From positions 62,001 to 126,000 of the forward strand of contig JALHNH010000002.1 in the NCBI GenBank assembly GCA_022843625.1: 64,000 nt of DNA, read 5' to 3'. Position numbers and translations under genes: made by a program. Position 1 is the stretch's first letter; each line of letters begins with the position of its first letter. Below are positions 52,575-62,732 of this stretch, piece after piece. The stretch is from Bryobacter sp. (lineage in GTDB: Bacteria > Acidobacteriota > Terriglobia > Bryobacterales > Bryobacteraceae). The notes under the pieces were generated by a model that worked only from the letters and a program-made list of their open reading frames with translations, searched no databases and had not been told where the DNA came from.

Positions 52575-53996
52575 ATGCTCTCCCGGCGCTCCCTCCTAGC
52601 CGCCCCCTTCCTCCAGTCCCCCAAACGCCCCAACATCGTCTTCGTCCTGGTCGACGACCTCCGCTGGGACGAACTCGGCTGTAGCGGCCACCCCTTCGCC
52701 CAAACCCCCAACATCGATCGTCTCGCCCGCGAAGGCGCCATGTTCCAGAACGCCTTCGCCGTCACCCCCCTCTGCTCCCCCAGCCGCGCCACCTTCCTCA
52801 CCGGCCTCTACCCGCAAACCAACCAGATCACCGACAACGTCGATCGCAGTCCCATCAGCCACCGCCTCACCACCTGGCCCCGCCTCCTCCACGACTCCGG
52901 CTACGAAACCGCCTTTATCGGCAAATGGCACATGGGCGTCGACGATTCCCCCCGCCCCGGCTTCAACCACTGGATCAGCTTCCCCGGACAGGGCGAATCG
53001 ATCGATCCACTCCTGAATGAAAACGGTAAGTCCGCCCGAGTCAAAGGCTACATCACCGACATCCTCACAGAGCGCGCCACCACGATTATCCGCACTCCCC
53101 GCAAGACACCCTTCTGCCTCTACCTCTCCCACAAAGCAATCCACCCCACCATCACGCAAAACGCCGATGGCAGCGTCACCGGCTTCGGCACTTCCGACGA
53201 GTTCATTGTTGCCGACCGTCACAAAACCCTCTACGCCGGCAAGCAAATCCCAAGGCGAGGCAACTACAAAGCAATCCCCAAAAACAAACCGGCGCTTGAG
53301 CAAAAGCTCGAAGGCATAGAACCCCTCGGCCCCAAAACTGCCACTGACGACGCCACCATCCTCAATCGCATGCGCATGACAAAAGCCATCGATGAAAGCG
53401 TCGGCCAAATGCTCGAAGCTCTAAGCCAAACCAACCAGCTCGATAACACCATCTTCGTCTTCACCTCAGACCACGGCTATTTCTACGGAGAGCACTGCCT
53501 CAATCCAGAACGCCGCTTAGCCTACGAAGAAACCATCCGCATCCCGCTGATCATCCGCTACCCCGGTACCGCAAAACCAAACTCAAAACCAACACAGATG
53601 GTAGCCTCGCTCGACTTAGCTCCAACGATGCTCGATCTCGCCGGTGTCCCCTCGTCCCAAAGATTCCAGGGCCAATCCCTCGCCCCAATCCTCAAAGGCC
53701 AAAAGCCCAAATGGCGCGACTCACTCATGTTCGAATACTTCAGCGACCGCGTCTTCCCGCGAATCCGCAACATGGGCTACCGAGCGATCCGCACAGAACG
53801 CTATAAGTACATCAACTACCGCGATCTCAAGGGTGCCGACGAACTATACGATCTCAAAACTGATCCCTTCGAGCTCAACAACATCATCGCCGTAAGCCCG
53901 GAACTCCCGCGCCTCAAAGCCCGTCTTAGCGAACTGGAGAAGACAACCGCCGAATCCCCTCAGCGCTCCACTTCACCCCGTACCCCGGCCCCGTAG
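52575..53996 (+). CDS. Type I sulfatase, exported
   Basis: A 473-aa arylsulfatase/choline-sulfatase family enzyme. The N-terminus has a twin-arginine-like start (MLSRRSLLAAPFLQ). The metal site begins VFVLVDDLRWDELG (D27, D28) and the formylglycine site is CSPSR (C67), which needs an activating enzyme from elsewhere. Later ligands include FTSDHGYFYGE. The substrate is unknown, probably a sulfated polysaccharide fragment. The 3' end overlaps the convergent enolase gene by 71 bases. Confidence 0.92.
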   Translation: MLSRRSLLAAPFLQSPKRPNIVFVLVDDLRWDELGCSGHPFAQTPNIDRLAREGAMFQNAFAVTPLCSPSRATFLTGLYPQTNQITDNVDRSPISHRLTTWPRLLHDSGYETAFIGKWHMGVDDSPRPGFNHWISFPGQGESIDPLLNENGKSARVKGYITDILTERATTIIRTPRKTPFCLYLSHKAIHPTITQNADGSVTGFGTSDEFIVADRHKTLYAGKQIPRRGNYKAIPKNKPALEQKLEGIEPLGPKTATDDATILNRMRMTKAIDESVGQMLEALSQTNQLDNTIFVFTSDHGYFYGEHCLNPERRLAYEETIRIPLIIRYPGTAKPNSKPTQMVASLDLAPTMLDLAGVPSSQRFQGQSLAPILKGQKPKWRDSLMFEYFSDRVFPRIRNMGYRAIRTERYKYINYRDLKGADELYDLKTDPFELNNIIAVSPELPRLKARLSELEKTTAESPQRSTSPRTPAP

Positions 53997-55047
53997 GAAT
54001 CGTCAGCAATCCGTCGGCATCAAGAGTCGGCGGAGTCTCAAACAGCTCCTCCAGATAAGGCTCCGGCGTCAAATACTCAACAAACTTCGCATTCTGCGCC
54101 GCCGCCGACAAGTGCAAATCAGCAATCAAACCCACACCCGTATTCCACCCATGCGGCACCACCAGAATGTTGTGATCATCGGCATACTGCCCAATCCGGT
54201 GCTGCTCGGTAAGCCCGCCCACCTTCGTCACATCCGGCTGCAAAATATCCACCGCCCGCCGCTCAATCCAGGGCAAGAACGTTTGGCGCCGCGTCAACAC
54301 CTCACCTGATGCAATGTGCACCGGCGAGTGCTTCGTAAGCTCAACATGCCCATCGATATCATCCGGCCGCAACGCTTCTTCAAACCACGTGACGTCGTAA
54401 TCCTTTAACATCTTCGCTGTCTCCAGCGCCCACTTGTAACCGTGCCCCCAGAACGCATCGCTAGCCCCGGCATCCACCATCAGATAATCCGTATCCCCAA
54501 TCGCCTCCCGGGCCGCCCGTACAATCGCTTCGTCCGTGTTCGCCGAGTGCCTTCCAAACGGCCCCCAGCCCATCTTGAACGCCCGAAACCCACGAGCCTT
54601 GGCTGCCAGCAGCTTCTCCGCCATCAACTCCGGCTCCACCATCAACATGCTCGCGTAAGGCTGTATCTTGTCCCGGTACTTGCCCCCCAGCAAGCGCCAG
54701 ATCGGCTGCCCCGTTACCTGCCCAAGCAAATCCCAAAGCGCCATATCAATGCCAGAAATTGCATGAGTCACACTACCCCCACGCCCCTGCCAGAACGTAT
54801 TCTGGTGCAGCATCTCGGTAGTTGCCGCCGGGTCAATCGCGCTAGCCCCCGTATACAGAGGCTTCAATAGCTCGAGGGCCGCACTCACCAGCGGCGCTGA
54901 AGTATAGACACTACCCAAACTCGTCAGTCCTTCATCAGTCACCACCTCGACCAGTGTCCGAGTCTGTTCCAGCTCTCCATAACGTGCAGGCCAATCTTCA
55001 TAAGCCTTGCCATAAAGAGGAATTGCGCGGATGGATTGGATTTTCAT
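53926..55047 (-). CDS. Enolase superfamily (mandelate racemase/galactonate dehydratase-like) enzyme
   Basis: A 373-aa enzyme with the capping domain at the N-terminus and the TIM barrel after ~125. The Lys motif is FRAFKMGWG, the metal ligands are in MVDAGASD, WFEEALRPDD and ASGEVLTR, and the His general acid is in VVPHGWNTG. Members dehydrate acid sugars or epimerise amino acids and dipeptides; which is not clear. It overlaps the RND fusion-protein gene by 4 bases, so it is co-transcribed with the efflux genes. Confidence 0.87.
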   Translation of the reverse strand: MKIQSIRAIPLYGKAYEDWPARYGELEQTRTLVEVVTDEGLTSLGSVYTSAPLVSAALELLKPLYTGASAIDPAATTEMLHQNTFWQGRGGSVTHAISGIDMALWDLLGQVTGQPIWRLLGGKYRDKIQPYASMLMVEPELMAEKLLAAKARGFRAFKMGWGPFGRHSANTDEAIVRAAREAIGDTDYLMVDAGASDAFWGHGYKWALETAKMLKDYDVTWFEEALRPDDIDGHVELTKHSPVHIASGEVLTRRQTFLPWIERRAVDILQPDVTKVGGLTEQHRIGQYADDHNILVVPHGWNTGVGLIADLHLSAAAQNAKFVEYLTPEPYLEELFETPPTLDADGLLTIPTGPGYGVKWSAEGIRRLSSPVR

Positions 55048-56255
55048 TTGCGTGCTATTGGTTTTACTACAACACCGTTCTTCACGTCATCTGACGGATT
55101 CACTACAACCTGATCGCCTTCACTCAACCCTGACACAGCTTCCACCTCCGTGCCAAAGTCGCGACCCACTTCAATCTTGCGAAATTGGATCTTGTTACCC
55201 GCCCCCACCACGGCCACAAAAATCCCCTCAGCTCGCGTAACAATCGTATCCCCAGGCACCAGAATCAGCTGCCGCGCACTGCTGGTCTCGATCACAACCT
55301 GCGTATACATCCCCGGTAGCATCGTGCGGCCCGGGTTCACCACATTCACCTCTGCTAGCAACGTACGGCTCTGATTCTCAAGCGCATTAGAGGTTCGAAT
55401 CACGCTGCCCGTAAGGCTCGCGCGCAACTCCGGAACCTTAACCACAGCCTTCTGCCCCACCTTGATATCTCCGATATTCGACTGCGGCACATTCACAAAA
55501 ACCCGCAATTTCGACATGTCGCTCAGCCGGAACAGATCCCGTCCCGCCGCAATCGCCGACGGAGTAATCAGGTTGCCAATCGCGCAATTGCGCTGCGTGA
55601 TAATTCCGTCCCACGGCGCAGTCACGCGCTTAAAATCAAAGAGCTGCGTAACCCGCGCTACCTCTGCCGTCTGCGCCCGAATCGCCTCATCCGCGGCCTG
55701 CAGATTCGCCTCCTGCGCCTTTACATCGGCCTTCCGCGAATCAAACACTGCCGTCTTCTCATCCAGGTCCGCCTTGGCCACAATCCCGCTCGCTACCAAT
55801 TCCTTCGACCGTCCGAAGTTCACCTCAGCCAGCTTCGCCGTCGCCTTGGCCTGATCGATTGCCGCCTTCACCTGCATGGCACTGGCGCGCAATTGCTCCA
55901 GTCGCGCCTTGGCCGTCCTCAACTGTTGATCCAGTTCCGGCGAATCAATCTCAACCAGTAAATCGCCCTTCTTCACCACGTCCCCGATGTCCACCTTACG
56001 AGTAACAATGTAGCCCTCAGCCCGGGCATAAATCGGAGTCTCGCCAATGGCACCCACATTACCCGGCAGCACGATCTCACGCACAGGCTTCGACATCTTC
56101 ACTCGTGTCGTCGTAACAGCCAGCCGCTCCTCGGCATTCGATTTCGCCTCGGCCTCAATCATCTGGATCCGCGCGTTACGCGGTGCCCAGCCAACATAAA
56201 ATACTGCCCCTGCCAGCAGACCCAACAGAAGCAGGATGCTCAGTGCCCGAATCAT
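55044..56255 (-). CDS. RND efflux periplasmic adaptor (membrane fusion protein)
   Basis: A 403-aa HlyD/AcrA-type adaptor. It has an N-terminal membrane anchor (SILLLLGLLAGAVFYV), a lipoyl half-motif (EGYIVTRKVDIGDVVKKGDLL), a coiled-coil hairpin of about 110 residues (SKELVASGIVAKADLDEKTA) and barrel domains. It links an inner-membrane RND pump to an outer-membrane channel. The start overlaps the pump gene stop by 4 bases. No outer-membrane factor gene is in the window. Confidence 0.93.
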   Translation of the reverse strand: MIRALSILLLLGLLAGAVFYVGWAPRNARIQMIEAEAKSNAEERLAVTTTRVKMSKPVREIVLPGNVGAIGETPIYARAEGYIVTRKVDIGDVVKKGDLLVEIDSPELDQQLRTAKARLEQLRASAMQVKAAIDQAKATAKLAEVNFGRSKELVASGIVAKADLDEKTAVFDSRKADVKAQEANLQAADEAIRAQTAEVARVTQLFDFKRVTAPWDGIITQRNCAIGNLITPSAIAAGRDLFRLSDMSKLRVFVNVPQSNIGDIKVGQKAVVKVPELRASLTGSVIRTSNALENQSRTLLAEVNVVNPGRTMLPGMYTQVVIETSSARQLILVPGDTIVTRAEGIFVAVVGAGNKIQFRKIEVGRDFGTEVEAVSGLSEGDQVVVNPSDDVKNGVVVKPIARK

Positions 56256-57967
56256 TGTGTATCCTCAGTTTCGTTAAACGCTGGTGGTATCTTCCGCAAA
56301 CTGCTATACACCAGCGGGACGATGAACAACGTGGCCACCGTTGCAACAATCAAGCCCCCGATCACAGCCCGCCCCAGGGGGGCATTCTGTTCTCCACCTT
56401 CACCAAATCCAAGTGACATCGGCAACATGCCGATAATCATCGCCGCCGCCGTCATGATCACCGGGCGAAGTCGCGTAGACCCGGCCTCAAGCGCTGCCTC
56501 ACGAGAGCTAAGTCCCATCGGGCGCAAGTCGTTGGCAAACGTAACCAGAAGAATCGAATTCGCCACGCCCACCCCAATGCTCATAATCGCGCCCATCAAG
56601 CTCGGCACATTAAACGTCGTCTGCGTCGCATAAAGAATCCAGACAATGCCACCCAGACTCCCAGGCAAGGCCGTCAGAATAATGAACGGGTCGAGCCAGC
56701 TCTGGAAGTTCACCACCATCAACATGTAGACAAGCAGAATCGCAAACAACATCCCCAGCCCCAGCCGTACAAACGAAGAATTCATCGTCTCCACTTGTCC
56801 GCGAAGATCAATCGTAACCCCCTTCGGCAGCTTCGGCCGCATCTCGGCCAGAATTGCATTCACCTTCTTCTGCACTGATCCTAAGTCTGTATTCTCCACA
56901 TTGGCAAACACATTAAACGTCGGTTGAATGTTGTAGTGATTCACCACCGCCATCGACGTTGAGCGTCTCACCTCAGCCAGATTCGCCAGCAAACTCGTAT
57001 TTCCGCCACCTGGTGGCGTAATCGGTGTGCTCGTAATGTCTTCCAGATTCTCAATCTTGCTCTGGGGCGTCTGCACGTTCACTGGATAGCTCACGCCGTT
57101 AGCAGGGTCCAGCCAGTAGCTCGGTTGCGTCTGGCTATTGGAGCTCAAGCTCACCAACAGACTATTCGCCACATCCCGCTGCGTAAGTCCCAATACATCG
57201 GCCTTTGCTCGATCCACATTCACCGCAAGGTCGGGATAATTCGGCACCTGATGCATATGCACATCCACTGCCCCTGGAATCCGCTTCACCCGGTTCTCAA
57301 TCTCCCGCGCCAGCTTGATCCCCACCGCACGATTGCGGGAAACAACCTGAATATCAAACGGTGCCGGCTTGCCAAAATTCAGAATCTGATTGATGATGTT
57401 GGCCGGCTGAAAGAAGAATTCCGCATCCGGAAATGTATCCACCAACTTCCTTCTCAAGCGCTCCACATATTCCTTGGTTGGTACTTCGCGGTCCTTGAGG
57501 CTCACCAGAATCTCGCCATCAAATCGCCCGATTGTCGCACCATCTGTATAAGCCAGATTCACACCAACCACCGGCAACCCGATATTGTCCAGAATACTGT
57601 CCAGTTCCTTGGCCGGAACAATCTGCCGGATTACCTGTTCCACTTGCGCAAACAACTCTTCGGTCTCCTCAATGCGAGCACCAGCCGGCGCACGCACATG
57701 CAGCCGAAACTGTCCCGCATCTACTTCAGGGAAGAAGTCTTCGCCTACCTTCGTAGCCAGCCATCCAGAAAAACCGACAAACAAAAAGAAGCAGGCAAAC
57801 ACAATCGCCCGGTTGGACAGGCACCAGTTCAGCGCCTCCGTGTAGGAATTCTTGAACTTGTTGAATACCCAGTTGAAGCCCTCATGCACACGCCAGATCA
57901 CACCGCTCTCTTTGTCTCCGGCCAGCAGCCAGTTCGACATCGTAGGCACAATCGTACGGCTCAGCAT
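56252..57967 (-). CDS. RND efflux pump, C-terminal half (split by UAA)
   Basis: A 571-aa frame covering the second half of an AcrB/HAE1-type pump: the end of the sixth helix, the second porter domain and helices 7-12, with TTFNVPSLMGAIMSIGVGVANS. It begins with ATG directly after the UAA that ends the first half, in the same frame. The two halves together give about 1046 residues, the normal length. The expected conserved Tyr codon of VAFAMMxSYLLSRTxVP-type helices is where the UAA lies. Confidence 0.85.
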   Translation of the reverse strand: MLSRTIVPTMSNWLLAGDKESGVIWRVHEGFNWVFNKFKNSYTEALNWCLSNRAIVFACFFLFVGFSGWLATKVGEDFFPEVDAGQFRLHVRAPAGARIEETEELFAQVEQVIRQIVPAKELDSILDNIGLPVVGVNLAYTDGATIGRFDGEILVSLKDREVPTKEYVERLRRKLVDTFPDAEFFFQPANIINQILNFGKPAPFDIQVVSRNRAVGIKLAREIENRVKRIPGAVDVHMHQVPNYPDLAVNVDRAKADVLGLTQRDVANSLLVSLSSNSQTQPSYWLDPANGVSYPVNVQTPQSKIENLEDITSTPITPPGGGNTSLLANLAEVRRSTSMAVVNHYNIQPTFNVFANVENTDLGSVQKKVNAILAEMRPKLPKGVTIDLRGQVETMNSSFVRLGLGMLFAILLVYMLMVVNFQSWLDPFIILTALPGSLGGIVWILYATQTTFNVPSLMGAIMSIGVGVANSILLVTFANDLRPMGLSSREAALEAGSTRLRPVIMTAAAMIIGMLPMSLGFGEGGEQNAPLGRAVIGGLIVATVATLFIVPLVYSSLRKIPPAFNETEDTQ

Positions 57968-59392
57968 TTAGCTCTCCATCATCGCGAACACAACGGCAAG
58001 CGCCAGAGGAGTAAACAAAAATTTCGCCGTCCCGGTCAGAAAGATCACTGGCACAAAAACGATACAGATCGAAAGGGTAGAAACAAATGTAGGCACTGCG
58101 ATCTGCTGCGCCCCATCGAGAATCGCTCGAACCAGTGGCTTCCCCATATGCCGGTTACGGTGAATATTCTCGATCTCAACCGTCGCATCGTCCACAAGAA
58201 TTCCAACCGCCAAAGCCAGCCCGCCCAACGTCATCACATTGATTGTGTGTCCAAACAAATACAAAATCGAAATCGAAGTAAAGATCGAAAGCGGAATCGA
58301 AACGCAAACGATCAACGTTGAGCGCCACGATCCAAGGAAAAGAAGAATCATCAAGCCAGTGAGAATCGCTGCAATAATACCTTCCTTCACCAGGCCATCG
58401 ATCGAAGCTCGCACAAACACGCTCTGATCAAACATGCGGCGGATCTTAAGCTCTTTTGGAATCACACCTTCCAGCCGGTCCAGTTCCTTCTGCACTTTTG
58501 CAATGATGTCGAGAGTCGAAGCATTGCCGTTCTTGAGCACTGTAAGCAATGCCCCACGGGATCCATTCTGCCTCACCACATTTGCCTGAATGGCAAAGCC
58601 GTCCCGCACCTGCGCAACATCCTTCAGATAAACCATCGCCCCGTTTACTTCTTTGATTGGCAACTTGTTGATCTCAGCCACGGTCTCCGGGCTCGCATTC
58701 AGCCGCACGTTGTATTCGCTCGGTCCGATCTTGGCAGTGCCGGAAGGCAAAATCAGATTCTGCGCTGTCATCGCCGTGGATACATCCACGGCCGACAGCC
58801 GCCGTGCCTGCATCGCCTCGGTGTCCAGGTCCACCATGATCTGCCGCACGCGCCCTCCATAGGGCAGAGGCAACGAAGCCCCTTGCACGTTTGCCAACCC
58901 AATCCGGATTTGCGAGTTTGCAAGATCGTAGATCGTCTGCTCACTCATGGACGTACTCGAGAGTGCCAGCTGAAGAATTGGAACGGTAGCGGCGTTATAT
59001 CGAATTACGAAAGGCGGAAAGATCCCGGGTGGCAATACACGCGTGATGGAGTTCGCAATGGCAGAAAGCTGGGCAACCGCCAGTTCCACCTTGACTCCAG
59101 GATGAAAAAATACTCGAACCACGCCATAGCTGGCCATCGACTGGCTTTCGATATGCTCGACGTCGTTGACCGTGGTGGTAGTCGCGCGCTCAAACGAAGT
59201 CAGCACCCGCTTTTCCATGTCGTCGGGTGACATTCCGTTGTAATTCCAGATGACGCTAACTACCGGGATGTCGATGTTCGGAAAGATATCCGTGGGCATC
59301 GATACGATCGAGACGCCACCCAAAATCATGATCAGCATCGCCATCACCGCGAAGGTGTAGGGACGGCTCAAGGCCAGCTTTACAATCCACAT
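57968..59392 (-). CDS. RND efflux pump, N-terminal half (ends at UAA)
   Basis: A 474-aa frame for the first half of an AcrB/HAE1-type proton-driven drug efflux pump: helix 1, the first porter domain, and helices 2-6 with the proton-relay Asp pair in GILVDDATVEIENI. It ends in AMMES followed by TAA where a Tyr codon would continue the sixth helix. Together with the next frame it forms a complete pump. Without readthrough or reassembly it would be non-functional. Confidence 0.85.
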   Translation of the reverse strand: MWIVKLALSRPYTFAVMAMLIMILGGVSIVSMPTDIFPNIDIPVVSVIWNYNGMSPDDMEKRVLTSFERATTTTVNDVEHIESQSMASYGVVRVFFHPGVKVELAVAQLSAIANSITRVLPPGIFPPFVIRYNAATVPILQLALSSTSMSEQTIYDLANSQIRIGLANVQGASLPLPYGGRVRQIMVDLDTEAMQARRLSAVDVSTAMTAQNLILPSGTAKIGPSEYNVRLNASPETVAEINKLPIKEVNGAMVYLKDVAQVRDGFAIQANVVRQNGSRGALLTVLKNGNASTLDIIAKVQKELDRLEGVIPKELKIRRMFDQSVFVRASIDGLVKEGIIAAILTGLMILLFLGSWRSTLIVCVSIPLSIFTSISILYLFGHTINVMTLGGLALAVGILVDDATVEIENIHRNRHMGKPLVRAILDGAQQIAVPTFVSTLSICIVFVPVIFLTGTAKFLFTPLALAVVFAMMES

Positions 59393-59428
59393 TTTGGGGT
59401 GTAATTAGCTTAACATTCCGGTCTGGAA

Positions 59429-60154
59429 TCAGCGCTTCATCGCGCGGAAGATCCCGTAGGAATCAGGTGCCAGCTCGGAATGATTGAAGGGTATGTATTG
59501 GGTGCTGAAGCCACATTCCTTCAGTAGCCGCAACCATGTCGCTTTAGGAAACAGTCCTTCAATGTGACGTTCTTGCACCACCGTCGGCACCTCGTCCCCT
59601 TCACGAAGAACATAGACGTAATCCACTGTGTATGTGCTGTCGCTTGGGTCGGGATCTGCCACCCACTCCAGATAGCGCATACTGCGTCCTTCGCCATCAT
59701 GCCCGCCATGGTCGGACGATTCAAAAAACGTCTCAGTCACATAATCCGGAACAAAAATCGCCCGCCCGCCGGTAGCAAGGTGCGCCGCCGCAGTTTCGAA
59801 TACAGCCTTCAAGTCTGCTTCGCTGGTCATGTAACAGATCGCGTCATGCACAAAGACCCGGTCAAAGATCTGATTCAGCCGAATGCTCCGCATATCGCCT
59901 TCGACATGTGTGCAATCCGGGTTCAGCTCCTGGCTCACAGCCAGCATGGCCGGCGAGAGATCCACCAGCGTTATCTCATATTCTTCTTTCAGCCAGGAAG
60001 CAATATTGCCCCCGCCGCAGCCCAACTCCAGCATCGTTGCGCCTTCTTTACCGCCAAAGTGCTTGAGAAAAAACTCAGCCTCTTCTTCGTAGTCATCCGG
60101 GCTCGATAGCAGCGGCCACCAGTCGGCGAGTTCGCCGTAAAGCTTTTCATTCAT
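59429..60154 (-). CDS. Class I SAM-dependent methyltransferase
   Basis: A 241-aa methyltransferase. Motif I is TMLELGCGGGNIASWL, followed by the acidic LVDLSPAMLAV and the motif IV segment DRVFVHDAICYM. The ADOP permease stop codon directly precedes its ATG, so the two may be co-transcribed. The substrate is unknown. Confidence 0.88.
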   Translation of the reverse strand: MNEKLYGELADWWPLLSSPDDYEEEAEFFLKHFGGKEGATMLELGCGGGNIASWLKEEYEITLVDLSPAMLAVSQELNPDCTHVEGDMRSIRLNQIFDRVFVHDAICYMTSEADLKAVFETAAAHLATGGRAIFVPDYVTETFFESSDHGGHDGEGRSMRYLEWVADPDPSDSTYTVDYVYVLREGDEVPTVVQERHIEGLFPKATWLRLLKECGFSTQYIPFNHSELAPDSYGIFRAMKR

Positions 60155-62677
60155 CTAGTCGTAGCGTAGAACATCAAGAGGGTTAACGCGAGTGGCTCGA
60201 AGAGTAGGCATCAGAGCGGCAAGCAGGGCCACACTCACCAGTGCCCCTACTGCAATTGCAAAAGTCAGCGGATCAGCCGCCTCCATTCCGTAAAGCTGGC
60301 TCTGAACATATTTAGAAAGCAGCATTGCCGCCGGAATCCCGACCGCGATACCGCCTGCAATCAGCAGAAGAATCTCCTTCAGTACCAGCAGGATTACCGC
60401 GTTCGTTTCCGCACCAAGTGCAATGCGAATCCCGATCTCACGCAGCCGTCGCGACACCGCAAGCGAAAGTACTCCGTACAATCCGATAGCAGCCAGCAAC
60501 GTCGCAACCACTCCAAAAACACTGGCCAGGAACGAGAGTAGCCGCTCCGTCGACAGAATCGTATCCACTTGCTCCTGGAAGCTCCGCATCGCATATAGTG
60601 GCAGGCTCGGGTCGAGTTGCCGCATGATTCCGCGTAGTTGCCCAAAGGCCGCAGCCTCCTCCCCGCTCGTGCGTACATAAGCGACCAGCGACGATGGATA
60701 GCCAGTCTGATAGAGCGGAACCAGCACCTGGATCGGCGCGTCTTCCCTCATATCCATATACTTCGCGTCAGAGAAGACTCCCACAATTTCAACGTCGGTC
60801 TTTGTCCCAGGGTCCCCACCCATTCCAAGGTGATACCCGATCGGGCTTTTGCCCGCAAAGTACGCATCGGCAAATTTCTTGTTGATCAGGCAAACGCGCC
60901 AGGTAGTCGTCTTGGGTGCCATCACCTCTGAGTTGGCGTCGCTGTCTCGAAAATCACGCCCCTCTAGAATTTTCATCCCCATAGCTTCGACATAGCCAGG
61001 CGTTACCGAATCAAAATACGGCCCGGGCATTTTACCCGGCTCGTGTTTGTAGCCTTCAACCGTGACGGTTGAGTCCCACTCATTTCCCGACATTTTGGCG
61101 ACGTTTCCGATCCCAACTTTGGCAACGCCGGGTGATGCCTCAGCCCGTTGCTTGAAGTCCCGGATGAGTTGTTTGATCCTTTCTACGCTATAGCCACTAA
61201 TGGCCGGGTCCGCCTGAAAGGTCACCAGCCGCGAAGTTACAAGCCCTGTATTTGCCAGCTTCAGATTCTGAAGCGTTCGAACAAACAACCCTGCTGCTAT
61301 TAACAGCAAAATCGACAGCGCAACCTGCACTCCAACCAGCGCCTTGCGAACAAATCCTGAAGATCCCGTAGACATGCCTCTGCCCTCTTCCTTAAGCGCT
61401 GGTGCCGCATCTGTATTACCGGCGCTCAGCGCTGGAAATAGTCCAAAGAGAATGCCTGTGACGAATGCAATTCCGAAGGTAAAGGCCAGCACCCGCCAGT
61501 CTGGGGTTGACGATAGGCGCAGTGGAGTGTTTCCTGGTGGTAAAAAGGAAATCAGCAATGAATTCAGGCTGTAGGCGAGCACCAGTCCAGCTCCGCCACC
61601 AAGGCAACTGAGTAGAGTACTCTCTACCAGCAATGGCCTCATGAGTCTCCAACGTGAAGCCCCTAATGCCGCTCGCACCGCAAACTCTTTGCGCCTCACC
61701 ATAGACCGTGCAATTAGCAGATTGGCAACATTGGTACACGCGATCAGTAAAACCAGAGCGACAATCCCCATCAGGATCCACAGCGGCTGGGCCAGCTGTC
61801 GCCTCATCCCCGAGTACCCGTTCGCCGCCGCCTCCAGTTCCAGCCGGCCCTTAAGGAACTTCTCTTTCACTTCAGGAGCCGCTGTGGCGAATGCCTCGTC
61901 TCTCACCTCCATCTGCCGCATGTTCGTAAATTGAGTTTGCAATTGTGCCTGGGCCTGGCTTTGGGTGATCCCTGGCTTGAGTCGGGCAAAAACCTGAACC
62001 CATCGGGACCTACGGTCTTCCATCGCATCCCAACCCGGCGTCATCTGAGCCTTCATTGCGATCGGCACCCGGATGCTGACGATACGCGCCGGGTCCAGCC
62101 CGAAATACTCAGGCGAACTCACCCCAATCACAGTAAGTCGATTATTGTTAACCAGCACTTCCTTCCCGACGATTGAAGGATCCCCAGAGAAACGGTTCTT
62201 CCAAAAGTCGTATCCCAGCACCGCAACCGGATGGCCACCTTTTGTAACGTCGTCCGCAGGGCTGATCAAGCGGCCAAGATGAGCTTTCACCCCCAGCACC
62301 TCAAAGTAGTTGCCGGAAATCAATTCGCCCCCGGTCCGCTCCGATACACCCTGATAAGTCAGGCTCATGCTGATCTCGCGCCGCGCGATCATTCCGGAAT
62401 GTACAGGAGACTGATCCCGAAAGTCTTTGTACATCGGGTAAGAGGTCATCCGCGCCCCGGAATTGGAACCGTAATGTGACCCGCTCTGATAGAGTTGCAC
62501 AAGTTCACCTGGCCGCTCCACGGGCAATGTCTTCAAGATCAGCTGATCAATGAGACTGAAGATTGCTGAGTTTGCTCCGATGCCCAGAGCGAGCGAAGCT
62601 ACAGCAACAAAGGTGAAAAGGGGAGTGTGAATCAGGCCACGTAGCGCAGCCCGGATTTCGTCGGTGATTCCTCGCAT
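60155..62677 (-). CDS. Acidobacterial duplicated orphan permease (ADOP), MacB/FtsX type
   Basis: An 840-aa permease with two FtsX/MacB modules. Each has a membrane helix, an extracytoplasmic domain and FtsX-like C-terminal helices: MSLTYQGVSE and SPEYFGLDP in the first periplasmic domain, KEFAVRAALGASRWRLMRPLLVE and SRRLREIGIRIALGAETNAV as the two ABC-coupling helices. No ATPase gene is adjacent, hence 'orphan'. Such proteins are abundant in Acidobacteria and their role is unknown. Confidence 0.93.
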   Translation of the reverse strand: MRGITDEIRAALRGLIHTPLFTFVAVASLALGIGANSAIFSLIDQLILKTLPVERPGELVQLYQSGSHYGSNSGARMTSYPMYKDFRDQSPVHSGMIARREISMSLTYQGVSERTGGELISGNYFEVLGVKAHLGRLISPADDVTKGGHPVAVLGYDFWKNRFSGDPSIVGKEVLVNNNRLTVIGVSSPEYFGLDPARIVSIRVPIAMKAQMTPGWDAMEDRRSRWVQVFARLKPGITQSQAQAQLQTQFTNMRQMEVRDEAFATAAPEVKEKFLKGRLELEAAANGYSGMRRQLAQPLWILMGIVALVLLIACTNVANLLIARSMVRRKEFAVRAALGASRWRLMRPLLVESTLLSCLGGGAGLVLAYSLNSLLISFLPPGNTPLRLSSTPDWRVLAFTFGIAFVTGILFGLFPALSAGNTDAAPALKEEGRGMSTGSSGFVRKALVGVQVALSILLLIAAGLFVRTLQNLKLANTGLVTSRLVTFQADPAISGYSVERIKQLIRDFKQRAEASPGVAKVGIGNVAKMSGNEWDSTVTVEGYKHEPGKMPGPYFDSVTPGYVEAMGMKILEGRDFRDSDANSEVMAPKTTTWRVCLINKKFADAYFAGKSPIGYHLGMGGDPGTKTDVEIVGVFSDAKYMDMREDAPIQVLVPLYQTGYPSSLVAYVRTSGEEAAAFGQLRGIMRQLDPSLPLYAMRSFQEQVDTILSTERLLSFLASVFGVVATLLAAIGLYGVLSLAVSRRLREIGIRIALGAETNAVILLVLKEILLLIAGGIAVGIPAAMLLSKYVQSQLYGMEAADPLTFAIAVGALVSVALLAALMPTLRATRVNPLDVLRYD

Positions 62678-62732
62678 GTGGGGAATACGAACGAGTTGCC
62701 CGCGCGTTTCCTACCTTTGTGGGACGAAGCGG

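Noticed and set aside
57968..57970. UAA in the RND pump as a selenocysteine or pyrrolysine site
   Set aside because: Sec is encoded by UGA and Pyl by UAG; UAA is not known to be recoded this way, so a true stop, mutation or error is more likely.
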